Program-made: the position numbers and the translations under genes | NCBI GenBank assembly: GCA_963772845.1 | Contig: CAVYYW010000010.1 | Location: 119,333-183,332, forward strand | DNA length: 64,000 bases | Source of the DNA: CAVYYW01 sp963772845 | Lineage (GTDB): Bacteria; Bacillota; Bacilli; Bacillales; Sporolactobacillaceae | Direction of reading: 5' to 3' | Part shown: piece after piece, positions 23,690-31,447 of the stretch | Layout: each line of letters opens with the position of its first letter | Position numbering within the stretch: the first letter of the stretch is position 1 | Notes under the pieces: generated by a model | Databases searched by the model: none | What the model was told of the DNA's origin: nothing | What the model saw: the letters and a program-made list of their open reading frames with translations, nothing else

Positions 23690-23800
23690 TATTGAGGCAA
23701 CTGAAAAAGTTCCTTGGTATAGTCGTGGTTGTTAATTTCCGCTCTAGGCTGCTCGCTTTCCACGGGTGGCTTCAGCTAACTTTGGCGGATCTTCGGATAA
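23690..23800 (+). repeat. R3 repeat, copy lacking the central hairpin
   Basis: Begins with the terminal motif GGCAACTGAAAAAGTTCC and contains GGTTGTTAATTTCCGCTCTA and GCTGCTCGCTTTCCACGGG. CTAACTTTGGCG joins directly to GATCTTCGG, so the loop and right hairpin arm are deleted. It occupies the gap between ycnI and ycnK. Confidence 0.75.
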
Positions 23801-23805
23801 AGTGA

Positions 23806-23832
23806 AAAAGCACCCAGACTGGGTGCTTTACA
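23806..23832 (-). terminator. Rho-independent terminator of ycnI
   Basis: AAAGCACCCAG and CTGGGTGCTTT form an 11-bp stem with a 1-nt centre. On the minus strand it is followed by TTC-rich sequence. It suggests that ycnI and ycnK are separate transcripts. Confidence 0.7.
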
Positions 23833-23836
23833 TAAT

Positions 23837-24454
23837 TTATCTGGGTTTTTTCACGCTGACTATTACAATACTGACAAAGCTAAGTAGAATTGCGATGATT
23901 GATAAGTACAACGGCCATGAATTGGATTTATCCTTTGATTTATCCTTTTGGGTATCCATGCTTTTTTGATCTGTCATCATTTGATTTTGATCGCCTGCCA
24001 CGACTTTTGTCACAGAGGCGGGGTGCTCAGATCCTTCTGCGCCAACCCATTTAACCACATCTCCGCCATCATATGTTTGCAAAGCTTTCCATGATAACTG
24101 AGATGCATCCTTGCTTACTTTTCCTAAAATAGAGAATTCAGCGAACTGTTCAGGGAGGAGACCTTTACCTGTTGCCATCCAGGTGATACCGGTGATTTTA
24201 TCCGTGCTGTCTTTAGTAAGTTTATAAGACCAGTTTGCTGCAGGCTCAACAGATGAAACGTCGACGTTTGCAGGTATTTTAACTTCAAGCTTGGTGACAG
24301 GCTTATCCTTTTCATTCGGCATTTTAACCGTGAACTTTTGATAAGAGTCTTTTGGAACCTCCTTGGGATCGACTGTTACGTGCGCACTTGCAGCGTTGAT
24401 AAACAGTAACGCGGCAATAAACATAACGGGCAGGGAAAATAGTAATTTTTTCAA
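23837..24454 (-). CDS. ycnI: YcnI-like copper-binding membrane-anchored protein
   Basis: A 205-residue protein. A signal peptide ends at residue 24 (FINAASA), leaving His25 as the mature N-terminus, the residue that binds Cu(II) in the YcnI (DUF1775) family. The domain covers HVTVDPKEVPKDSYQKFTVK to TYDGGDVVKWVGAEG. A charged linker (TDQKSMDTQKDKSKDKSN) and a C-terminal helix WPLYLSIIAILLSFVSIVIV anchor it outside the membrane. The start codon is TTG, with AAAGGAG upstream. In B. subtilis it is cotranscribed with ycnK and ycnJ; here only ycnK remains nearby. Confidence 0.9.
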   Translation of the reverse strand: MKKLLFSLPVMFIAALLFINAASAHVTVDPKEVPKDSYQKFTVKMPNEKDKPVTKLEVKIPANVDVSSVEPAANWSYKLTKDSTDKITGITWMATGKGLLPEQFAEFSILGKVSKDASQLSWKALQTYDGGDVVKWVGAEGSEHPASVTKVVAGDQNQMMTDQKSMDTQKDKSKDKSNSWPLYLSIIAILLSFVSIVIVSVKKPR

Positions 24455-24657
24455 GTTAAAGTCTCCTTTGCTAAAAGTGATGTTATTCTATAACAAATTA
24501 TAACACCACTGATGAGATCAAAGTCAGGCTCAAAGTGGTTTTTTGTAGCAATTTTGTGACAATGGACACAATTAATTGAAAATAGGTTCTGGGCTTCGCA
24601 AGACTTCTCGCATGGACTGGACTGTGAATGCTTATGCATTCGACATATATCGGGGCG

Positions 24658-24710
24658 TGACAGGCACCGTGCCCCACAGGCACCGTGCCCCGAGTCCCGT
24701 GCCCGCAAAA
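24658..24710. repeat. REP-like tandem ACAGGCACCGTGCCCC
   Basis: ACAGGCACCGTGCCCC occurs twice in direct succession, followed by the shorter GAGTCCCGTGCCC. Each unit contains GGCACCGTGCC, an inverted repeat. It sits at the 3' side of the MBL gene. GC-rich short palindromes of this kind resemble REP sequences; no associated transposase gene is in the window. Confidence 0.55.
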
Positions 24711-24741
24711 AAACTGCCTGGGGAATATTCCCCAGGCAGTT
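24706..24741 (-). terminator. Terminator with 28-bp perfect palindrome
   Basis: Bases 24713-24740 are a perfect palindrome (arms ACTGCCTGGGGAAT/ATTCCCCAGGCAGT), followed on the minus strand by a T-run (complement of 24706-24712). It ends the MBL hydrolase gene 13 bp after its stop. Confidence 0.9.
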
Positions 24742-24753
24742 TCGTTTTTCAGT

Positions 24754-25473
24754 TTAGGCTTTAAATAATTTTATCTGTTCATTGGCATTTGGGCCTAAAT
24801 GGCCGCCGTGATAGCATAAAGCGTATTCAACATCATGCTCTTTAAATTTTTGAATGGATTCAAATCCGCGATCGAGATCCGGAGTTACTTCAGGACGCGG
24901 ACCTTGGAGCTGGCCATCCTCTGCAACCATCGCATCACCTACGATCAGCAGTTGTTCGTTTTTGACAAACAGGCTGATGTGCCCAGGGGTGTGGCCGGGT
25001 GTGAAAATAACTTCAACACCCCCATGAAGGTCAAGCTGTTCACCATCTTCAAGTGTCTTGGTGACTTTTACATTGATGAGTGAATCCATAAACGCTTTCA
25101 GCTGAGTTTGCATCTCTTCTGGCATTTGCTCGAGCCTTGAGGATGACATTTTTATCATTTCTTTGTTTCCCTCGATATACGGTGCATCCTCTGCGTGAGC
25201 CCATACCTGTGTCTGAGGAAATTCATTAAGAAACTTAGGGAGATTTCCGATATGGTCAATATCCTGATGGGTAATAATGATTTGTTTAATCGATTCAGGT
25301 TTTACACCCGCTTTGTTTAAAGCCTTTTTTAAATCTTCATACTGACCGACCATTCCTGTATCCACTAATGTAGCGCCATCATCATCCCACATCACCACAG
25401 GATGGATGGTGCTTTGATGCCCGTTGATATTCATTGTTAGCTCAAGTGCTTCAATATTATGTCCAATCTTCAT
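24754..25473 (-). CDS. MBL-fold metallohydrolase
   Basis: A 239-residue metallo-beta-lactamase-fold hydrolase. The zinc motif THQDIDHIG (HxxDxDH) is followed by the later ligands in TPGHTPGHISLF, VGDAMVAED and CYHGGHLGP. It resembles the glyoxalase II-like and lactonase-like branch; the substrate is unknown. I chose MKIGHN at 25473 because the fold begins there. An upstream in-frame ATG at 25536 has no ribosome binding site. An excellent AGGAGGTG lies 26 bases before 25473, with the hairpin GCCGG-TTCATAT-CCGGC between, which could bring the two together. Confidence 0.8.
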   Translation of the reverse strand: MKIGHNIEALELTMNINGHQSTIHPVVMWDDDGATLVDTGMVGQYEDLKKALNKAGVKPESIKQIIITHQDIDHIGNLPKFLNEFPQTQVWAHAEDAPYIEGNKEMIKMSSSRLEQMPEEMQTQLKAFMDSLINVKVTKTLEDGEQLDLHGGVEVIFTPGHTPGHISLFVKNEQLLIVGDAMVAEDGQLQGPRPEVTPDLDRGFESIQKFKEHDVEYALCYHGGHLGPNANEQIKLFKA

Positions 25474-25651
25474 ATATTTCGCCGGATATGAACCGGCTTC
25501 ACCTCCTGTTATATCTCTCACTTGACTATACCCCATCTAGCTGGAAGTTAAAATAAAATTGGCTGCATGCTATTGAAGATCTGGTGCGTGCCCTCTGAAA
25601 TCATGATATTCTGAAAGCGTGGAATGCTTATGAAAAAGAGGCGGCTTAAAA

Positions 25652-26251
25652 ATGATAGTCATGATCGACAATGATGATTCTTTTACATATAACTTAGTTC
25701 AATACATTAGAGATATCGGTTTTGATATTCGGGTCATTTCTAATAAGGAAATGTCAGCCAGTGATTTGGCACGATTAAATCCTGAAGCTGTTTGCTTGTC
25801 GCCAGGTCCTGGAACACCGGATGATGCGGGCATCAGTTTATCATGTGTGAATGCATTGAAAGGAAAAATTCCAATTTTGGGTGTGTGTCTCGGCCATCAA
25901 ACCATTATTCAGGCCCTTGGAGGCAGAATTATAAAGGCCGCAAAGCCTATGCATGGAAAACGGGAAAGGATCAACCATGATGGCAGAACGCTTTTTGAAG
26001 GCCTTCCTTCATCTTTTAAAGTCACCCGATATCATTCGCTGATTGCTGAAGACGTTTCACTTCCGAAAGAACTGGAAGTGAGTGCAAGAACAATGGCTGG
26101 AGAAATCATGGCAGTGCGGCACAGACATTGGGCAATAGAAGGGGTGCAATTTCACCCTGAAGCCATTCTTACCGAGCATGGACAGACGATGCTTAAACAG
26201 TGTTTTGAGAACTTTGGCCTTATTTCAAACGGAAAGGGGGCTTTGCTATGA
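25652..26251 (+). CDS. pabA: PabA, glutamine amidotransferase of aminodeoxychorismate synthase
   Basis: A 199-residue class I glutaminase that feeds ammonia to PabB for folate synthesis. Catalytic Cys79 is in LGVCLGHQTI, and His168/Glu170 are in VQFHPEA; the oxyanion segment SPGPGTPDDAG is intact. In B. subtilis this subunit is shared with TrpE. Here TrpEG has its own glutaminase, so this one is probably dedicated to PabB. It overlaps pabBC by four bases (ATGA). The ribosome site is GAGGCGG. Unlike B. subtilis trpG, no NAG-triplet array overlaps the start. Confidence 0.92.
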   Translation: MIVMIDNDDSFTYNLVQYIRDIGFDIRVISNKEMSASDLARLNPEAVCLSPGPGTPDDAGISLSCVNALKGKIPILGVCLGHQTIIQALGGRIIKAAKPMHGKRERINHDGRTLFEGLPSSFKVTRYHSLIAEDVSLPKELEVSARTMAGEIMAVRHRHWAIEGVQFHPEAILTEHGQTMLKQCFENFGLISNGKGALL

Positions 26252-27984
26252 ATCGTGTGGAACTCGATTTTTACTTCCGACATCATTATACAAAATTAGG
26301 AAACATCAGATTTACAGAGCCTGTCGCCATATTGACGACACGCAAGCTTTCCGAGGTTAGACATATTGTCAGCAGAATAGAGAAATATAATGAACAGGGG
26401 TATTATGCTGCAGGTTATATCAGCTATGAAGCCGCACCTGCTTTTAATAGGAATATGCGCGTGCACAACGAACCGAAAATGCCCCTGATTTGGTTCGGGA
26501 TTTTTCGAAAACCAGATTCTATACCTTTTGAGAAGCAGGAAGCTTTCAACGAGATGCTGGATTGGCAGGCCGATACGGATGAAACAGCATACCAACAGGC
26601 TATAGCTTATATTAAAAAGAATATTGAAGCGGGTAATACGTATCAGCTGAATCATACCATTCGTTTGCTGGCTGATTTCAAAGGAAATGAGGCAGGGTTG
26701 TTCCACGGACTAAGAGACGCGCAGCAGGCCGATTATTGTGCCTATCTCAAAATGGATGATTTCCATGTTTTATCAGCCTCGCCAGAGCTTTTCTTTGCGA
26801 AAAAAGGCAGCATGCTTGAAGCAAAACCGATGAAGGGGACGATTAAAAGAGGCTGTTCTTATGATGAAGATCAGAAAAACAAGCAGATATTGCGGTCGTC
26901 AGAGAAAGAACAGGCAGAAAACGTCATGATTGTTGATCTGCTTCGTAATGATCTGGGACGGACTGCCGTGCCTGGCTCTGTAAAAGTTCCATCTTTATTC
27001 AATGTAGAAGCTTATCCGACGGTTTACCAGATGACCTCGACTGTGCAGGCAGAGATGGAATCTTCTTCGCGTTATCTTGATCTTCTCGAAGCTTTATTCC
27101 CGTGCGGATCAATAACTGGTGCACCTAAGCTTAAAACAATGGCCCTTATTGAGGAGCTGGAGCCATCCCCAAGGGAAGTTTACTGTGGGACAATTGGTTA
27201 CTTTACACCAGAAAAAGATGCGGTATTCAATGTACCGATCCGCACGGCGTGGATTGATCAGCACTCCGGAAAGGCAACTTACGGTGTCGGTGGAGGGGTT
27301 ACTTGGGATTCCACTGCTGAGGGTGAGTATGCTGAAATTGCAGCAAAGGGCAAGGTGCTTACGACACAGTGGCCATCATTTCAGCTGCTTGAAAGCCTGC
27401 TGTTGGAAGAAGGCGAGTTTATATTATTGGACTTGCATTTGAAGCGGCTGCGGCGTTCTGCAGAATATTTTGGGTTTCAACTCGATGAAGAACTTTTGAA
27501 GGAAAAGCTTTCCAGTCTCTCATCTTCACGATCGTCTGGGCAATTTAAGACAAGAGTTCTTATCGGGAAGGAAGGGGACGTTGCAGTTGAAGCGTCTCCT
27601 GTTACGTCTGTTAAAGGTTTAATGAAAGCGGCTATTGCTAATAACCCGATCGATCGGGCAAACTGTTTTTATTATCACAAAACCACTCATCGCGAATGTT
27701 ATGAGATGCATCGTCTAGAGAATCCTGAGTTATTTGATACACTTCTATGGAATGAAGAAGAGGAATTGACCGAGTTTACCACTGGCAATATTGTCTGCCG
27801 CTTAGAGGGAAGCCTGTATACTCCACCGATATCCTCTGGTCTTCTTGAAGGAACGTTTCGTGAGCAATTAATACAAAAGGGAGAGATAACGGAGGCGCTC
27901 ATTACAAAGAAGGACCTGGAGCGAGCGGAAGAAATATGGTTCATTAACAGTGTCCGTGGCTGGGTTCCAATTGAACTTCACTGA
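26248..27984 (+). CDS. pabBC: Fused aminodeoxychorismate synthase and lyase, PabB-PabC
   Basis: A 578-residue bifunctional folate enzyme. Residues 1 to about 370 are PabB, converting chorismate to 4-amino-4-deoxychorismate; the PMKGT motif at 194-198 has the lysine (Lys196) that marks this enzyme rather than anthranilate synthase. Residues from about 385 are a class IV PLP-dependent lyase (PabC) releasing pyruvate to give p-aminobenzoate; the PLP lysine is Lys478 in YYHKTTHRE, and FTTGNIVCRLEG and SSGLLEGTFRE are family motifs. With pabA, one transcript encodes the complete route from chorismate to PABA. Confidence 0.93.
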   Translation: MNRVELDFYFRHHYTKLGNIRFTEPVAILTTRKLSEVRHIVSRIEKYNEQGYYAAGYISYEAAPAFNRNMRVHNEPKMPLIWFGIFRKPDSIPFEKQEAFNEMLDWQADTDETAYQQAIAYIKKNIEAGNTYQLNHTIRLLADFKGNEAGLFHGLRDAQQADYCAYLKMDDFHVLSASPELFFAKKGSMLEAKPMKGTIKRGCSYDEDQKNKQILRSSEKEQAENVMIVDLLRNDLGRTAVPGSVKVPSLFNVEAYPTVYQMTSTVQAEMESSSRYLDLLEALFPCGSITGAPKLKTMALIEELEPSPREVYCGTIGYFTPEKDAVFNVPIRTAWIDQHSGKATYGVGGGVTWDSTAEGEYAEIAAKGKVLTTQWPSFQLLESLLLEEGEFILLDLHLKRLRRSAEYFGFQLDEELLKEKLSSLSSSRSSGQFKTRVLIGKEGDVAVEASPVTSVKGLMKAAIANNPIDRANCFYYHKTTHRECYEMHRLENPELFDTLLWNEEEELTEFTTGNIVCRLEGSLYTPPISSGLLEGTFREQLIQKGEITEALITKKDLERAEEIWFINSVRGWVPIELH

Positions 27985-28174
27985 GCATCGGAGCCTCGAA
28001 TCCCCTACAATCCTTAAGTAATTCGGAGGAAAAGGGGAGCTCCGGAAGCAGAACGAGTTTATTGCTTGTTCAACCTGTGCAACGCAAGGAGAGCAGTCTG
28101 TATGGAGAGCGACTTCTGGGCAGAAAGGTGATACGATAATAACAGTGAAATCAATGAAAAGGAAGTGACACGTG

Positions 28175-29020
28175 ATGAAAGAAACAATCGGATTTATCGG
28201 CTGCGGAAAAATGGCACAGGCCATGATAGGCGGCATGCTGAAATCAGGAATTGCTGAACAGGATCAAATTATTGCGAGTGCACGATCACTTGAATCAATA
28301 GAGAAAATTGAAGAAAACCTTGGTATTCGGACAACAATTAATAACCATTTAGTTGCTGAGGAAGCAGACAGACTTTTTCTTGCTGTTGCACCAGGCGATT
28401 ATACAGCAGTGATCCAGAGTATCAGGGATGAAATTAAGCCTAATACGATTATTATCACCATTGCAGCTGGAGTAACTATTAGTGAAGTGGAAGAAGCGTT
28501 TCATCGCAAGGTCAAGGTGATCCGTACGATGCCAAATACGCCTTCTCTCGTTGGGGAAGGTATGACAGCGATTAGCCGCAATGAACAGGTAACCGATGAA
28601 GAGTACGACGGAGTAGATGCGTTGCTGTCGAGCTTTGGTAAAGTGGCTCGTATCGTCGAACCGCAAATGGATGCCATTCCATCGATCAGCGGTTCTTCAC
28701 CTGCCTATGTTTATATGATGATTGAAGCAATGGCTGATGGAGGCGTTAGACAAGGATTAGCCAGAAATGAAGCTTATCAGCTTGCTGCCCAAGCCGTTCT
28801 CGGTGCAGCGAAAATGGTACTCGAAACAGGCGAACATCCAGGTGCGCTTAAAGACCGGGTCACCTCACCAGGCGGAAGCACGATTGCAGCAGTCTCAAGA
28901 TTGGAACAGGAACAGTTCCGTGGCGCGATCCTGTCTGCAATGGAAGCCTGCACAGATAAAGTTATTGAGATGACGAATGCTAAAGAAAAACCTTCTGTTC
29001 CATCAAAAGTTGAGAAATAA
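28175..29020 (+). CDS. proC: Pyrroline-5-carboxylate reductase
   Basis: A 281-residue NAD(P)H-dependent reductase, the last step of proline synthesis. The N-terminal Rossmann motif is IGFIGCGKMAQAMIGGML. The conserved RTMPNTPSLVGEGMTAI, the SISGSSPAYVYMMIEAMADGGVR-type segment and the C-terminal signature VTSPGGSTIAAVSRLEQ are all present. ATG 28175 is preferred over GTG 28172 by spacing to AAGGAAG. It stands alone between the folate operon and a minisatellite. No T-box motif is visible in the upstream 190 bp. Confidence 0.95.
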   Translation: MKETIGFIGCGKMAQAMIGGMLKSGIAEQDQIIASARSLESIEKIEENLGIRTTINNHLVAEEADRLFLAVAPGDYTAVIQSIRDEIKPNTIIITIAAGVTISEVEEAFHRKVKVIRTMPNTPSLVGEGMTAISRNEQVTDEEYDGVDALLSSFGKVARIVEPQMDAIPSISGSSPAYVYMMIEAMADGGVRQGLARNEAYQLAAQAVLGAAKMVLETGEHPGALKDRVTSPGGSTIAAVSRLEQEQFRGAILSAMEACTDKVIEMTNAKEKPSVPSKVEK

Positions 29021-29035
29021 TTAGAAATATAAGGA

Positions 29036-29069
29036 GGCCGGGGATTTACTTAATCCCCGGTTTTTTTTA
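29036..29069 (+). terminator. Rho-independent terminator of proC
   Basis: CCGGGGATT pairs with AATCCCCGG around a 5-nt loop, followed by eight T. Confidence 0.93.
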
Positions 29070-29143
29070 GACTTTTAGGCAGTCGAGATTTTTCTTGACT
29101 GCCTGATTTTATCTGCTTATAAATTCATTCACTGCGGCGTTCA

Positions 29144-29398
29144 GTGGAATCCAAAGAGGCGTTGGAGGACAAAAAATCGCCAAAAACTGAAAAAGTGGAA
29201 TCCAAAGGGGCGTTAGAGGACAAAAAAGCGCCAAAATCCGAAAAAATGGAATCCAAAGGGGCGTTGGAGGACAAAAAAGCGCCAACATCTGAAAAAGTGG
29301 AATCCAAACGAGGTGTTGGAGGACAAAAAAGCGGCAAAATCCAAAATAGTGGAATCCAAACAGGTGTTGGAGGACAAAAAAGCGCCAAACAGCTGAAG
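29144..29398. repeat. Minisatellite, subtype A (five units of about 51 bp)
   Basis: Units start at 29144, 29195, 29246, 29297 and 29349. Shared parts are TGGAATCCAAA, GTTGGAGGACAAAAAA and GCGCCAAAA. The first three are exactly 51 bp apart and could encode 17-residue peptide repeats, but the fourth unit has one extra base and there is no ribosome binding site. Confidence 0.85.
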
Positions 29399-29790
29399 TG
29401 AGGGAATCAACCGGGGTGTTTGATTCCCTGAAAGCGCCAAAAAGCTGGAGTGAGGGAATCAACCGGGGTGTTTGATTCCCTGAAAGCACCAAAAAGCTGG
29501 AGTGAGGGAATCAACCGGGATGTTTGATTCCCTGAAAGCACCAAAAAGCTGGAGTGAGGGAATCAACCGGGATGTTTGATTCCCTGAAAGCACCAAAAAG
29601 CTGGAGTGAGGGAATCAACCGAGGTGTTTGATGCCCGACAAGCGCCAAACAGCTGAAGTGAGGGAATCAACCGGGATGTTTGATTCCCTGAAAGCGCCAA
29701 AAAGCTGGAGTGAGGGAATCAACCGAGGTGTTTGATGCCCGACAAGCGCCAAACAGCTGAAGTGAGGGAATCAACCGGAGTGTATAGTGC
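29399..29790. repeat. Minisatellite, subtype B (eight units of 52 bp)
   Basis: The string AGGGAATCAACC starts at 29401, 29453, 29505, 29557, 29609, 29661, 29713 and 29765, an exact 52-bp period. Each full unit holds the stem GGGAATCAA/TTTGATTCCC followed by AAGCGCCAAA, a segment shared with subtype A. Units at 29609 and 29713 carry the variant TTTGATGCCCGACA. Confidence 0.9.
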
Positions 29791-29845
29791 TCTCAAATGA
29801 TCTGGATACTGCATCACAAGATAAAAATGCAAGACACACCACGAT

Positions 29846-29889
29846 AAAATGGCAAAACCTTCCCTTTTCGTGGGAGGGTTTTGCCATCA
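29846..29889 (-). terminator. Terminator of the MFS gene
   Basis: ATGGCAAAACCTTCCC pairs with GGGAGGGTTTTGCCAT, with one T-G pair, around a 7-nt loop. On the minus strand a short TTTTAT follows. Confidence 0.75.
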
Positions 29890-29913
29890 CTTTAGAGCTT
29901 ATTCAATTTGTGA

Positions 29914-31251
29914 TTATTTTATTTCCTCAAGTTTTCTTGAATTGTCCGGTTTATGAAAGAAGAAAACGGCAAATACAGAGGAAAGTGCTAAAATTGCAAG
30001 CAGCCAGAAAGCAGATGCGAAGCTGTTGGTTGCATTAACAATCAGCCCGGTAATCCACGGAGCAATAAAGCCTGCTGCTGCAAAAAATGTGTCCATAATG
30101 CCTAATGCGGTTCCTGAGCGTTCCTTTGCGATATCGTTATTGATGGCATAGAAAGTGGCATTCGAACTCATGGCAAATCCGACAGCAAGGGTGATAAAGA
30201 CGATCGCCCAGCCTTCGTTGTGGATGAAAATAATAGGAATGGTACAAATGGCCGAAAGCAACTGTGAGATCCATATCGGATAGGATCTGGACAGCCTTAG
30301 ACTGCCTGTTTTTTTATAAATACCATCAGATAAGTAACCGACGATCCATAAAAGCAGTGCAGCAAACAGCCATGGAATGACGCTGAACCAGCCGATCGCT
30401 TTCAGATTCAGGTTATATGCTTTTTCTAGGTAGCTTGGCAGCCAAGTCATAAAGAAAAACAAGTAGAATCCGAATACGAAAAATGACCAGTTGTTTGCCA
30501 TTAATGTTTTATTTGTCAGCAGAAAGCCCCATAGACCTTTAATGTCGCGCTTGTCGGGTTCTTCTTTGGATCCATCAGTATTTTGATCCGATTTTCTAAT
30601 GTGATGAAGTTCAGCTTTATTGACGAAACGGCTCTGTTTTGGATGATCTTTAAAGCAGAAGAACCAGATTGGCACCCAGGCTAAGCCTACAAGGCCAAGG
30701 ATGACAAACATCCACCGCCATCCCGTTGCAGCGAGCAAATTCGTTACAACCGGAGCGCCGATTGCTAGAGCAATGGGTACGGCAACAAGGGAATTGGACA
30801 ACGCAATGGCTCGTTCGTCGCGTGACAGCCAGTCACTGATTGAGCGGCTCATTGCAGGAAAGTTTGGTCCCTCTGCGACACCCAGTATGATTCTCATAAT
30901 GAATACCATGGAAAACCCGACAGATAAGCCGGTTAATCCGATTGATAAAGACCACAAGATCGACATGACAAACAGTGTCCACCTCGCGCCAAAGCGGTCA
31001 GCAAAGATCCCGCCAAAGAAAGTCATGATTAAGTAACCGATTCCAAAAGCGCCTAAAATAAGTCCTTTTTGCGATGCATTAAGCCCCATCTCCTTAGTTA
31101 TATCAGGAATAGCATAGGAAATGGCCGAACGATCAATATAATTCACAATTGTAATAAAGAAAAGTAAAAAAACAATAAACCAACGGAATTTCGTTGCGCT
31201 TTCCATTCCAGGGCTGGCGGTTTTTTCATTCTCAGTGGCTTTCACAATCAC
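29914..31251 (-). CDS. MFS transporter, anion:cation symporter family
   Basis: A 445-residue transporter with 12 predicted helices and the central charged loop SKEEPDKRD. The helix 1 motif FFITIVNYIDRSAISYAIP, GGIFADRFGARW in loop 2-3 and GVAEGPNFPAMSRSISDW in helix 4 place it in the ACS group that imports sugar acids such as glucarate, galactonate or hexuronates. The start is GTG 31251, with AAGGAG upstream. No sugar-acid dehydratase gene is adjacent, so the substrate is open. Confidence 0.88.
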   Translation of the reverse strand: MIVKATENEKTASPGMESATKFRWFIVFLLFFITIVNYIDRSAISYAIPDITKEMGLNASQKGLILGAFGIGYLIMTFFGGIFADRFGARWTLFVMSILWSLSIGLTGLSVGFSMVFIMRIILGVAEGPNFPAMSRSISDWLSRDERAIALSNSLVAVPIALAIGAPVVTNLLAATGWRWMFVILGLVGLAWVPIWFFCFKDHPKQSRFVNKAELHHIRKSDQNTDGSKEEPDKRDIKGLWGFLLTNKTLMANNWSFFVFGFYLFFFMTWLPSYLEKAYNLNLKAIGWFSVIPWLFAALLLWIVGYLSDGIYKKTGSLRLSRSYPIWISQLLSAICTIPIIFIHNEGWAIVFITLAVGFAMSSNATFYAINNDIAKERSGTALGIMDTFFAAAGFIAPWITGLIVNATNSFASAFWLLAILALSSVFAVFFFHKPDNSRKLEEIK

Positions 31252-31447
31252 AAGTCTCCTTTTCTATGCTCTGTTTCTTCAGGAAATCACGTTTATGAAA
31301 CAGAGACGAATTTTTATCCATACTTTTCAAATAACCTATTTTGTTTGCAATGAAACAAAAACTCAAATAATTTAACATTCTATGGAATGGGTTGTTCTGA
31401 TTAAAGAGTGGGGCTACAATAGATGAAGACTATAATAATGAAGTACG

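Noticed and set aside
24754..25536. Longer form of the MBL gene starting at 25536
   Set aside because: No ribosome site precedes that ATG, and the extra 21 residues do not belong to the fold; retained only as an alternative.
25630..25672. Fourteen-codon upstream frame (MKKRRLK start) overlapping pabA
   Set aside because: It has no ribosome site of its own and overlaps the pabA Shine-Dalgarno; likely chance.
28001..28174. T-box or other riboswitch upstream of proC
   Set aside because: The conserved T-box sequence (AGGGTGGNACCGCG-like) is absent, and no terminator/antiterminator pair is visible.
29144..29401. 85-codon frame with 17-residue repeats (MESKGALEDKKAPK-like)
   Set aside because: Only three units keep the frame; the fourth has an extra base. 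There is no start signal and the same DNA repeat continues out of frame.
29399..29790. CRISPR-like array
   Set aside because: Units are contiguous 52-bp repeats without unique spacers, and no cas genes are present.
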